Source: Echiichthys vipera (lineage: Eukaryota; Chordata; Actinopteri; Perciformes; Trachinidae). From it: a stretch of 64,000 nt of DNA. A program made the translations under genes and the position numbers. Of this stretch, positions 47,116 to 58,625 are shown piece by piece (positions within the stretch are counted from its first letter, which is position 1; every line of letters begins with the position of its first letter). The DNA is taken from the NCBI GenBank assembly GCA_963691815.1, contig OY829659.1:28376170-28440169 (forward strand), given 5' to 3'. Below the pieces are notes generated by a model. The model had not been told where the DNA came from. It saw nothing but the letters and a program-made list of their open reading frames with translations, and ran no database searches.

Positions 47116-50100
47116 GACTAGTTTAATAAAAATATATATATGCACTTAAAGCTATATAAGTGATGTCTTGAATAGACATAAATGAATATAATGTGTTGTG
47201 AGAGGTTGGTGCAACCTAACAATTGAGAGAAGTGTTTTGGAAAATACACAAGCATTTAGGGAAAAAAATGAATGATTTATGAATCAATTATTTAAAGGAG
47301 TAGAAATTTTTGAAATGCAAATATAATTTGCATGAGTGTAGGGATTCCCAACTACAATAAAATGGGCGTATGAATGTGGTAAGAAAAATAAACTTTGTGG
47401 TAACTCATTTCAGTGTCTAAATATCCAGTTTGGATATTAAACGGTGCGTTGCTCTGCACGAATGTGTCGTATAAACCTGAAAGATTATCCAAAGTTAGTG
47501 TATGTGTGATAAGATCTAACCATGTTCGTATGGAAAGATCAGCATGTGTGAAATCTGTCTGAGTGAACAATAAGCCCATTGAAAGTAAAAGCACATCCCA
47601 GTGGGTCAACAGAAAAATGGGAAACAAAATGGGAAATTTTTACAGATCCTGCTAAATTTATAGCAGATAAATGGGTTAATGTGGTTGAGAGCTTCCATTT
47701 TGGCATTACTAGACTAAGAGTTTTTTTTTTTGTTTGTTTTTTCGTCTTTTATTAGGCACATGTTTAGGTACATATATAGTGAAGAGGGTAAAGTGATGAG
47801 AGAGAAAGGGACAGCGAGTAGGGAAAGATAGGAGGAAAGCAAACTCAGTTATAGAAAGACAAGAAAGAGATTAGGGATAAAAGGCAGGTCCTCCTCATGC
47901 TGTCCCCAGGCCATGCAGTCCTCCATCAAGCCCATATGCATATTTCCAGAAGGACTCTGACAATGAGGGGGAGGGGAGACTGAACCTGCATCTGATGTGT
48001 CAGTTGTCACAAAACCAGTGACTGAGGAAAACAGACTGAAACAAAGAAAAAGATAACTTTGCTTCTCCAGAAAGTTCTCTCTCCAAACAGCAACTTCTTT
48101 TCGACTACTGGCCTGAGGAAAAGGAAACGGATGTCCACGGCACCAGATGTTCAGTTGAATTGAACACTGAAGAGCTTGTGTTCAGGACGTGGCAGCCAGA
48201 GGAACTAAAAGATTGCAAGGAGGGGGAGCGAGAGAGGTGTGAACTCTGATGGGGCAACATTCGACCAGCCATTTGGTTCACTATACAAGCAGAATGAGGC
48301 ACAGAATCCTGGACAAAGATGGCCTCATCGAGACAACATCAGAAGGAGAGAAAGAAGGAGACTGGGACAATGGCTCAATGCTGAAGATCCAGAGAAGTCC
48401 TGGTTGCGTGTTTCTGCTTGGGGTTTTTTCATGGTTCCCCCATGAACAGGCCATACAGACAGCGGAGGAAGGTCAGAGCATTTGAAAATCACAAATTAGA
48501 AATTAAAGATAAAACATCCACACTAGATGACACGTTAGTTGAACTTAGAATGAACAGGATGTTAATGTTCAACACATACATACACTTTCATATACATATA
48601 GGAACATTTATTAAGAATAAGTATTGGTGTCAATAGGGAAAATTAGGGTTTTGCAGTGAGAGTTGATCATTAGACACAGAAAGTTAAGGTTTTAATTGCT
48701 ATGGCCAGACAAAATATTTTTTAGCTCACATAAGAAAAAAATCAAGTTATTGAAAGCAACACTGATTATTTCTTATAAAACAAGCATGCCATTGTGGAAT
48801 GTCTCAAATATACCTCCCATTTTACCTGAAGAGGCATCATAAATGTCACAAGTTTAAGTTTCTTGTGATTGATTTTAGAAAATGCAATATTGATGCATCA
48901 CTGTATATCCTAACTCATTATTCTGGGTTTTTTGCTTTCACTCTCAATGGTATTTGAATTTTTGGAATTTAATGGTACAGTTTTCTGGGAAAACCTGGTT
49001 TAAAAAACTGCCATAGTGATGGTGAAGTTTTCAGAAACATACGTCTTGTTTTTGCAAATTGAAGCATTAGATATAACAATAATAATAAGGATAATATTAT
49101 TAATAATGATAATAAGTGGGTCCTGACTGCATCCATAAAAACTGGATGGGTTTTTTAAATTAAATAAATAAATAAATAGATTAAATTCTATTGCCACTTA
49201 TGGATTATTATTATGTTTCTGTGGAGATCTCCCCCTGTATAAAGAAACTTGGCCAATGACTGACTTTTTAGACTGTGACTGCTGAGGCAAACAGCCTGTA
49301 CCGACTTAAAATGACCTACCCGATCGAGCTCTGATTGTTTCTTTTTAATTTTCGCATGATAATTGTATGTCAGTAGTTTTATGTCGATTAACAAACACTA
49401 ACATCTGACCCTATTGTATTTTCGAAGTGTGCACGTTCTGCATGATACTCATTGTCACACTAATGTTTAATGTCAGCCTGAAGCGCTGTACCGTCTTAAT
49501 TTTTGAGCTTTTGATCCTACAGCTGAAGATGGAGAACCATTCTTGAATGGAAATGTTTAACAGTGGATCAAAACCATGGGAAGCATTGTTTGATACATAG
49601 TGTCTAACGATAATTCTGTTTTTCTTCATAGATGGTTCTGCGAGGAGTCCATCTAACTGCTCTTTCTGTGTTTGCCTTTGAACTAAACTGCCAAATAACT
49701 CGTCTGCTAAAGCGAAGAGTTATTTGTGTTAATCTGTACTTTTCTTTCCAGGGGCAACAGATGATACAGTGTCAGAGTCACAATATGCTTTAATATTGTC
49801 CCTAACTTTCACACTCTGGGAAAAACTGTGGCATTCTCACTCCTACAGGAAAACCTTTTGTTCTTAACCTTTTGTCTCTAACACTTTTACCTGTTTACAG
49901 TTAAAAGAGTTCACGCTGACTATAACAACTCAGTTTTCACGGGGCAACGCCATTGCAGATGATGGTGCTAAAGAAGAACATGGGACAGTGGTAAAGACTG
50001 TTTCCGACGGTGTGTTAAGTGCTAGTAACCTCTGACACCAGGACATGGAAGAGAGAAGAAAATGGCATCCATGGCATCGAATGAGGCAAAATAAAGCAAA

Positions 50101-50301
50101 GAAACCTATATAGTGGTTCAGATGAAGAAACGGTGTGAATAGAATTGTGTTTGTTATAATGTTTTTCGTTGTTTTTTTTTTTTCTTGTCATATTCGGAGA
50201 GTTGAGAGTGGACCTCTACTAATGTTTGTAGTGTGTAGTCAAAGAAAGAGTTAGTTGATGATATTATGTTATTTCCAAAAAATTATTTGACACTTTGTGT
50301 C

Positions 50302-50313
50302 AAAAGGGGGGAA
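50302..50313 (+). other. Polypurine tract
   Basis: AAAAGGGGGGAA directly precedes the 3' LTR, where plus-strand synthesis would be primed. Confidence 0.8.
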
Positions 50314-50626
50314 TGTGAGAAATAACCAAAGATGACCTACCTTATTCATCTATGATTGTAAATCCTTGATTAGCATAACAGTCAAGCTGAGAATGACTGC
50401 TGGGGGGATTGTGGATAGGAGTCACATGGGGATTGCAAATGGTGACAAAAGGTGGGTCGTAAATACTGATAACTTCCACAGGGGCCATAAACATGGGGTA
50501 GTGTGTTTTTGTTAATTCTAATGGTAGGACACCCGGTGTTGGTAGGACCGCTCTCCTGTCTGCAGCAGTATTTAGTAAAGATATGATTTGAAGAAACACT
50601 GAAGACTCCAGAGAATTTCTTTCACA
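50314..50626 (+). repeat. 3' LTR of the tRNA-Ser element (313 bp)
   Basis: Matches the 5' LTR except for a deletion of about 71 bp after AATTCTAATG; otherwise almost identical, which points to a recent insertion. Confidence 0.93.
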
Positions 50627-53600
50627 AGACTTATAAAAATCAGATCTCTGTCATCTAAAGCAGTATTAGTAAATGATCTGATATCAGATAACCATATTGA
50701 TCTACTGAACTTTCTATTGACTGAAACCTGGCTGTGTCATGAAGAATATGTTAGCCTAAATGAATCCACTCCTCCCAGTCCTATTAATACTCATATTCCT
50801 CGAGGCAGTGGCCGAAAAGGAGGCGTTGCAGCTATTTATGACTCAAGCTATTAATCAACCCTATACCTAAACTAAATTATAATTCATTTGAAAGTCTTGT
50901 TCTTTGTCTTTCACATTTTACCTGGAAAACTGTGCAGCCAATTATACTTGTTATAGTGTACCGTGCTCCTGGTCCGTACTCTATCTGAATTCTGAGTTTC
51001 TGTCAAATTTAGTCCTTAAATCTGATAAAGTAATCATTGTAGGATATTTTAATATTCACATGGACGTTGATAATAATAGCCTTAATATTGCATTTATTTC
51101 TCTATTAGATTCGATTGGTTTTAGTTAGAGTGTACATAAACCTACTCACTGTTTTAATCACACCCTCGATCTTGTTTTGGCTTATGGTGTGGAAATCAAT
51201 GACTTAATAGTCTTTTCACAGAATCCTATTTCATCAGACCATTATTTATTAACTTTTGAATTCATATTACAGGACTACTCTGTAATACAAACGTTTCTAC
51301 ACTAGATGTTTATGTGATAGTGCTGTAACTAAATTTAAGAAATCGATTCCATCTGCATTTCATTTAATGCCTTATCCTAAAATTCTAGATTCATGTACTA
51401 ACGTTTGTCTCTCTGAAATTAATCACCTTGTTGACAGTGTTGCAGGTTCACTACGAACAACACTTGACTCTGTTGCTCCTTTAAAAAAGAAGATCATGAA
51501 ACAGAGTAAGTTAGCTCCATGGTATAACTCACAAACCCGTGAATTAAAACAAATATCGCGAAAATTATAAAGTAAGTGGCGTTCTACTAAATTGGAGGAA
51601 TCTCGCTTAGTTTGGCATGAAAGTCTATAAATATATAAGAAGGTCCTCCGTAATGCCACAGCAGCCTATTACTCATCTTTAATAGAGGAGAATAAGAACA
51701 ATCCTAGATTTCTTTTCAGCACTGTAGCCAGGCTGACAGAGAGCCACAGCTCTACTGAGCCATGTATTCCTATAATTTTGTCATTAAAGAAAGGCATGAA
51801 GTCGTTACTACTATCAGAGACAAAATCAATTCGCTTGGCACCAATTTTTCTTAAAACCCAGGAACCTTAGAAACAGCTGTACAACCTGATATATTCTTGG
51901 ACTGCTTTTCTACAATTGACCTTAACAAATTAACCTCTACTATTTCGGCATCAAAGCCTTCTACTTGTCTGCTAGACTCTATTCCAACTAGTGAACTATT
52001 ACTTAAGTGAAGAAGTGTTACCTTTAGTTAGCACTCCTGTATTAGATATGATTAACATGTCTTTATCAGCAGGTTATGTACCACAGTCTTTTAAAGTAGC
52101 CGTAATTAAACCTCTTCTTAAAAAGCCCAGTCTTGATCCTGAGGTACTAGCCAACTATAGACCTATATCTAACCTTTCTCTCTAAGATCCTCGAGAAATT
52201 AGTCGCCAATCAGCTGTGAGACTTTTTACATAATAATGACTTATTTGGGGACTTTCAGTCAGGATTTAGAATGAATCATAGCACTGCCACAGCACTGGTA
52301 AAAATTACCAATGACCTTCTAAAAGCTTCAGACAAAGGACTTGTCTCTGTACTTGTTTTACTAGATCTTAGTGTGGCCTTCGACACTATTGACCATCGCA
52401 TTCTTCTACAGAGACTGGAGCATCTAATTGGCATTAAAGGAACCACATTAAGCTGGTTTAAATCGTATTTTCCAGATAGATCTCAGTTTGTACGTGTCAC
52501 ATCGTGGTGAGGAGTGTCCTGTCTTGGGTTTTTTGTCTTGTGAAATTCATGTTTTATTTTGAAAAGTAACTCTCCTCTCGTTTCAGGTCACTAGCCCTCC
52601 CTCTTGTGTCACCGGTCTGGCGTCTCCCCTGATCCCTGATTGTTTCCACCTGTGTCATCCCTCCTCATGTGTATATCGTCTTTGTCTTCCCCTGTCTGCG
52701 TTGCCAGAGTATTTCGTGCGTACTCGTGGAGTACCTCCAGCCTTCTTCACAGCCTTGTTCACAGTCTTGATCGTTGTCCAGTTAAGTATTGCCAAGTTTT
52801 GTTTTCTGTCTAGTTTGCCTCTGAAGAAGAGTGAGTTTTTGTTAATAATATTTTTGATCAGTCTTTTGGTTCTAGTTAGGTAATTTTATAGCTTTTGTTT
52901 CTCCCTTCGTTTGGAGCGCTTTTATTTCCTTTAAAGTTTGTACTCAGTTAGAGTAGCTTAATTTTTATAGCCCACGAGCCTTCCTTGAGAAGTGACGGAG
53001 TCCCACAGGGTTCTGTCCTTGGACCAATTCTATTCATCTTATATATGCTTCCCTTAGGAAATATTATATTAAGGAAGCACTCCATAAATTTTCATTGTTA
53101 TGCTGATGACACAATTAAATTTTTCGATCAAACCAGAAGAAACCGATCAGTTACCTTAACTTCAAATTTGCATTAAGGAAATAAAAAGCTGGATGACCTG
53201 CAATTTTCTGATGTTAAACTCAGGTAAAACTGAAGTTATTGTACTTGGCCCCGAAGGCCTCCGAAACTCAGTAGCTAAAGATATTGTTACTCTGGATGAT
53301 GTTGTGTTGTCCTCCAGCACCACAGTAAGGAATCTGGGTGTTATATTTGATCAGTCCTTCGATTCTCACCTGCGTAATATTGCAAAAATTAGGAACATTG
53401 TGTCTCAGAAAGATGCAGATAAACTAGTCCATGCATTTGTTACTTCTAGGCTAGACTATTGCAACTCCTTATTATCAGGCTGCTCCAATAAGTCTGTTTA
53501 GAGTCTCCAGTTGGTCCAAAATGCTGCAGCTCGTGTACTAACAAAAACATATTTCTCCTGAATTAGCTTCTTTGCACTGGCTACCTGTAAAATCTAGAAT

Positions 53601-53850
53601 ATAATTTAAAATCCGTCTCCTTACCTACAGAGCTCTTATTGGTCAGGCTTCGTCGTATCTTAAAGAGCTCATAGTACCGTATTACCCAAGTAGATCACTG
53701 CGCTCTGAGAATGCAGGGCTACTTGTCGTTCCTAGAGTCTCCCAAGTGTTATTCGGGAGGCAGACACTGTCCCCATATTTAAGAGTACGCTCAAAACATT
53801 CCTTTTTGATAAAGCTTACAGCCAGGGCTTACGAGTCCTCAGCTATGTTC
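50627..53850 (+). pseudogene. L2-like LINE ORF2 remnant (endonuclease and RT)
   Basis: The endonuclease part has LTETWLCHEEYVSLNES, GSGRKGGVAAIYDSS, SDKVIIVGYFNIHMDVDNNS and a HCFNHTLDLVLAYGVEI-type end. RT blocks are VAVIKPLLKKPSLDPEVLAN, YRPISNLSL, VLVLLDLSVAFDTIDHRILL with the motif A Asp, VPQGSVLGPILFILYMLPLG and CYADDT with the catalytic DD. The C-terminus reads LQLVQNAAARVLTKT, then LHWLPVKSRI. A 480-bp insertion at 52507-52985 splits the RT between FVRVTS and VPQGSVLGP. Stops and frame changes occur throughout. Confidence 0.82.
52507..52985. mobile_element. Insertion within the LINE RT
   Basis: About 480 bp with no similarity to the LINE separates two adjacent RT motifs. It is CT-rich, with CCTCCCTCTTGTGTC and CACCTGTGTCATCCCTCC, a composition familiar from fish LTR or SINE sequences. 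The family and the exact limits are unknown. Confidence 0.6.
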
Positions 53851-54956
53851 ATCTCATCTCACCTCATTTTCAACCGCTTATCCGGGGTCGGGTTGCGGGG
53901 GCAGCAGCTTTAGCAGGGGACCCCAAACTTTTAAAGCTGATTTTGTTTTGCTTAATGATGCTGCTATAAGTCTAGTCTGCCGAGGGAAAATACTTTTACT
54001 GATACAAAAAATTGAAAATTAAAAAAATTAAAATTTGTAGCCATAAAAACAAGTGGTATGTCTTGCTGTATTGTAGCTGCTATTGCGACTACTCATCATT
54101 GATCATGTTGCCATAATTATTATCATTTTCATATTCTACCACCTTAGATTGTGCTCGTTTCTACTATTCTGCTGTATTAACTGTCATAACATATGAGTCA
54201 TATTCACATTACTATAGATAATATTATAGTTACTGTTACTCCTTGCTTGCATCTCTGGAATTGTGTCTTTCTCTCTTTCTTTTGTCTGTCTTTGTCTTTC
54301 TCTCTTTCTCTTTCCTTTTCTTTCTCCCCAGCCGGTCAAGACGGATGACCGTCCTCCACAGAGCTGGGTCTGTCCGACGTTCCTGCCTGTTAAAGGGAAG
54401 GTTTCTGTTGCCACCGTACTCTACTGGGAATTGTTGGGTCTATGTAAATCATAAATAAGTCATAGAGTGTGGTCTATACCCACTCTGTAAAGTGTCCTGA
54501 GATAACTTTTGTTATGATTTGGCACTATAAATAAAATTGAATTAAATTGAATTGATATGATGTAGCAGCACGTGGACGTACATTTTTAACCAATGATATA
54601 GCAGATATTTATCAGCAGGCACATTGCTAGCTCATAAAAACATTCATGGCTGTAGCCCATAAGTTGCTAGTGTAAACACGTGTGTAGAATTTTATTCACA
54701 ACAAAAACAAAACTTTTTTTAGGAGATTCTTAGTCATGCTGTTGTGGGAAAATAAATGAAAGTCAAGAGATTCACCAGCTCCACCAGCCACGTACCTGTC
54801 ACTCTGGTTTAGTAAAACATATGTCAGAATATCTCCTTTTTATACAGTCTACGAGTATCTCTGTTAAAACATAATCCTGTTTTCATCATCTGCAACTGCA
54901 GAGGCACTCAGCTGAAAGTCTCCAGTTAACAGAGTCACTGTTAAACCAGAGACCGG

Positions 54957-55262
54957 CAAGTCAGTCTGCTTTAAGTTTGATTCTGAAGTTATCAAGTCAG
55001 TCTGCTTTAAGTTTGATTCTGAAGTTATCAATTCAGTCTGCTTTAAGTTTGATTCTGAAGTTATCAAGTCAGTCTGCTTTAAGTTTGATCCTGAAGTTAT
55101 CAAGTCAGTCTGCTTTAAGTTTGATTCTGAAGTTGTCATGTCAGTCTGCTTTAAGTTTGATTCTGAAGTTATCAATTCAGTCTGCTTTAAGTTTGATTCT
55201 GAAGTTATCAAGTCAGTCTGCTTTAAGTTTAATTCTGAAGTTATCAAGTCAGTCTGCTTTAA
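54957..55262. repeat. 36-bp minisatellite, left part (8.5 units)
   Basis: The unit is TCAAGTCAGTCTGCTTTAAG followed by TTTGATTCTGAAGTTA. It repeats about 8.5 times and stops at ...CTGCTTTAA, where the piggyBac element begins. The array resumes at 58537. As 36 is divisible by 3, the frames stay open on both strands for the same trivial reason as in the 27-bp array. Confidence 0.95.
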
Positions 55263-55572
55263 CCCTTCTGTTGTGTTAGGGTCAAAATTGGGCCGTTTTC
55301 AAGTTTAACTGTGTAAAAAGTACACTTTCCTTTTTTGTCCTGGAATGAGGCTTCATCTAATCCTCAGACACACCAATTTAAATGCAGCTAAATCAATTTT
55401 CACAATTTTAGTAAATTCTAAAGGTCTCAAAAAAATTTTGTGGTGTTATGGGTCCAAAATGACCCGGCAGAGAATACTGGCTGTTGCATGCATCACTTAA
55501 AAGCTATGGGTTGCTCTGAGGATCAATTATGGCCCAATGTGCACAGTTATGGCCCACATCACCAACACACAC

Positions 55573-55697
<125 letters not shown>

Positions 55698-55904
55698 CCT
55701 CTTTCACATGCACAGGCACAGACAGAGACCCACAGAAACACATGCATACAGGTGCACACACACACCACCCCCCACGTGAACTCAAACTTTCTTGCAGCAT
55801 ATTGATACATTGTTTATAAACATTGGCACATATAAAGAGGGTTTGGGTGGGATATTATCAGTTGAATTCTGTAGGAGCGTCAGTCAACATGAGCTAAAGG
55901 TATA

Positions 55905-57510
55905 CTGTTCATGAGGCGCTGGATCATATCTTTGGTAATGATGGTGATCCTGAGGATAGAGGTCAAAGTGAAGCTGAGGAGGATGTGTCTGAGGATGAGG
56001 ATGACGTTCAGTATGAACAAGACCAAACATCTGATGAGGAGGACCCAGAGGTTACCAAGACCTCTTCAAACCCAATCCAGGGCACCGACAGAGAACATCC
56101 TCAGAATGACTCCAGGGCCTACTAGATATGCTGTGTCACACGCCCAAGACATCAAGTCAGCGTTTGAACTGTTCTTTCCACGACCTATTCAGAATATCCT
56201 ACTTGAGATGACCAACATGGAAGGGAGAAGAGTGTTTGGTGATAGCTGGACAGAGATGGACAAAACACAGCTCGATGCCTACATGGGACCGTTGCTTCTT
56301 GCAGGGGTATACAGATCCTGTAATGAAGCTACGGCCAGCTTATGGGATAGTGAGTCAGGATGCCCTATTTTTCGTGTTACAATGTCTCTTCAAGCCTTTC
56401 ATGTATTATCAAGAGTGCTACGTTTTGACAACAGGGAGACAAGAGTTGCTCGTCATGAGAATGACAAGCTGGCTCCCATCAGGGAGGTTTGGGACAAATG
56501 GGTGGAACATTTACCCTTTGTGTACAATCCTGGGCCAGAGGTGACAGTGGATGAACGGCTAGTCCCTTTCTGAGGCCGCTGTCCCTTCAGGCAGTACATG
56601 CCAAACAAGCCTGGAAAATATGGTATCAAAATATGGGCAGCATGTGATGCAAAAACGGCCTATGCATGGAATATGCAAATATATACCGGAAAACCTGCCA
56701 GCGGAGTGCCAGAGAAGAACCAAGGCAAGCGGGTCATCCTGGACATGACCAAGGGTCTTCGGGGGCACAACATAACCTGTGATCATTTTTTCACTTCCTA
56801 TGACCTCGCGTAAGAGCTTCTAAAGAGGAAGCTGACAATGGTGGGAACAGTCAGGAAGAACAAACCTGAGCTTCCCCTAGCTCTTCTAGGAACAAAAGAC
56901 AGAGCTCCTCTCTCATCAAAGTTCGCATTCACAGAAAGGACCACAATTGTCTCCTACTGTCCCAAAAAAAACTAAAATGTACTAGTGATGTCCACTCTCC
57001 ACAGGGATGCTGGTGTGAGCAGTAGGGAGGACAAGAAGCCAGACATAATTCTGGACTACAATAAGAACAAAGGCGGCGTTGACAACCTGGACAAGGTCAC
57101 AGGCACGTATACATGCAAGCGGGGGACAAAAAGGTGGCCAATGGTTGTGTTTTACCATCAACTGGATGTGTCTGCATACAACGCATTTGTGGTGTGGACT
57201 GAAATAGATCCAGGATGGAATGGAGAAAAAAACTTCAAGAGGAGGCTTTTTCTGGAGGAGTTGGGCAAGTCTCTGGTGTCTCCCTTCATTGAAAGACGAG
57301 AGCAGCTGCCCCGAACCGAAGCGTCTGTTCGTTTGGTGAGAGAGCTTCAGCCAACACCCACACAATCATCCTCTGATAAGAACCGGGGAGGAGATTCCAG
57401 GAGGAAGAGAAAGAGGTGCCAGTCCTGCCCCGCCAACAAGGAAAGGAAATCGAACTTGCCACACATGCAAGAAATTAATTTGCAAGGAGCATACGGTAAC
57501 TATCAAATAC
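55905..57510 (+). pseudogene. piggyBac transposase, nearly intact but with three stop codons
   Basis: An acidic N-terminus typical of the family (HEALDHIF then Asp/Glu-rich) lies near 55910-56060 in a different frame from the rest. The main frame then runs from about 56100 to 57480. It contains the DDE-type catalytic aspartates in TVDERLVPF (about 56555), TCDHFFTSYDLA (about 56780-56812) and NKGGVDNLDK (about 57070). Stops at 56571 (TGA for an Arg codon), at about 56811 (TAA for a Gln codon) and at about 56972 (TAA) interrupt it. A further frame change lies in the C-terminal cysteine-rich domain, where RCQSCPANKERKS is in frame and TCKKLICKEH is one base off. The first two stops are C-to-T changes, as expected from methylation decay. 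Confidence 0.9.
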
Positions 57511-57527
57511 TGTTATTCATGCATTTG

Positions 57528-57531
<4 letters not shown>

Positions 57532-57564
<33 letters not shown>

Positions 57565-57580
57565 AGACACGCACAGACAC

Positions 57581-57640
<60 letters not shown>
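57532..57640. repeat. (CA)n microsatellite downstream of the transposase
   Basis: CA units with an interrupted centre (GACACAGACACGCACAGAC). Confidence 0.95.
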
Positions 57641-57642
<2 letters not shown>

Positions 57643-57957
57643 CAAATTATGGTTAACCGACAACACATTGTTTCCAGTGTTTAGATTATGGTTAATTTAG
57701 AACGACATAGCTGCGATAACACCATATTATTTTCAATGTTCAGTTTATGGTTAAATTGTTTGGTTAATTGGTATGGTTGAACAAAAGTTGGTTTTATGGA
57801 AATAAATTGACTTGTTGTCTTTATCCTACCATTTATCTACGCGAGTCCGTTTTGACCCGAAACATCAAAGATGTCACTATTAATAATTTTAAATAATAAA
57901 AAATAAAAAATAAAACATTTTTTGGTAGGTGTACTCTAATATTAGTTTATAACACAT

Positions 57958-58235
57958 TTAGAATAGAATAGAATAGAATAGCCTTTATTGTCATTGCATT
58001 TGCATACAACGAAATTGGAGTGCTACTCCCCCTTGGTATATTTTAGAAAAGAATATATAATAAAACAATAAGCAAAGTATAATATAAGCAATAAAAACAC
58101 AATATAGTATAAACAATATAATAATGTGAACGGTATAGACAGATGGGGAACAGTATAAACAGATGGGGAACAGTATAAACAGATGGGTGGAGAACAGAAA
58201 ATATACTAAAATATGTATATATGTATATTTAGAGT
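57958..58235 (-). mobile_element. LINE 3' tail inside piggyBac
   Basis: On the minus strand the sequence ends ...CAATGACAATAAAGGCTATTC followed by (TATTC) repeats. This is the familiar 3' end of a fish CR1/Rex1-type LINE. It lies between the transposase and the right end, so it landed there later. The upstream limit is approximate. Confidence 0.55.
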
Positions 58236-58536
58236 GGAATTTACAGTTTATTATTACTCATTCTATAAGAAAAATAAATATATTTAGAGAATTTAAACAG
58301 TTTTTGCAATCAAAAAAGAGTGGTATATTTTAAAATACTGTGTCTGTGGAGCCAACTAAAAACAATTCACACACTGGTTCCATTTATATGAATACATACT
58401 AAGCCAGCAATTAGCTGAAAAACAACATTGGAAGAAAACTAGTGATTTTAAGCATTTTCAAGCATTTTAAAATCATGGGTCCAAATGGACCCGCTAACAC
58501 CACAGGTGTAAACAGCTTTCTAACACAATACAAGGG

Positions 58537-58625
58537 TTTGATTCTGAAGTTATCAAGTCAGTCTGCTTTAAGTTTGATTCTGAAGTTATCAAGTCAGTCT
58601 GCTTTAAGTTTGATTCTGAAGTTAT
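58537..58625. repeat. 36-bp minisatellite, right part (2.4 units)
   Basis: Same unit and same phase as 54957-55262; it resumes right after the piggyBac right end. Confidence 0.95.

Larger units (their letters stand above)
46158..50626 (+). mobile_element. Non-coding LTR retroelement primed by tRNA-Ser
   Basis: Two LTRs start TGTGAGAAATAACC and end TCTTTCACA. The element is flanked by AGAC on both sides (46154-46157 and 50627-50630), a 4-bp target duplication. The internal 3.8 kb has a primer site, a polypurine tract, a possible splice donor (ACCG|GTAAGG, about 46609) and acceptor (CTTTTCTTTCCAG|, 49752), but no gag, pol or env frame I can recognise. It is therefore a non-autonomous element that would need proteins from another. 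The 4-bp duplication fits a retrovirus-like or Gypsy-like origin; which one is not clear. Confidence 0.85.
44590..54552 (+). mobile_element. L2-like LINE broken by nested insertions
   Basis: ORF1 (about 44840-45840) has an esterase-type VVGTTMVRHLRVRCG start and ends with GDVMYSRLRQLHLWLKGYWL, FPFVDNFTAFFNRLRLF and DGLHPYQEGQ. ORF2 starts near 46080 and continues after the LTR insertion at 50627 with LIKIRSLSSKAVLVNDLIS and LLTETWLCHEEYVSLNES. The 3' end (54500-54552) is the L2-type tail TTTGGCACTATAAATAAAAT followed by TGAATTAAATTGAATTGA. Insertions: 45123-45465, 46158-50626, 52507-52985 and possibly 53860-53930. Frame changes and stops make it inactive. The 5' end is uncertain. Confidence 0.78.

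Noticed and set aside
54864..55279. Repeat-peptide frames in the 36-bp array
   Set aside because: Same cause: a stop-free unit of 36 bp. The array continues after the piggyBac element without any gene context.
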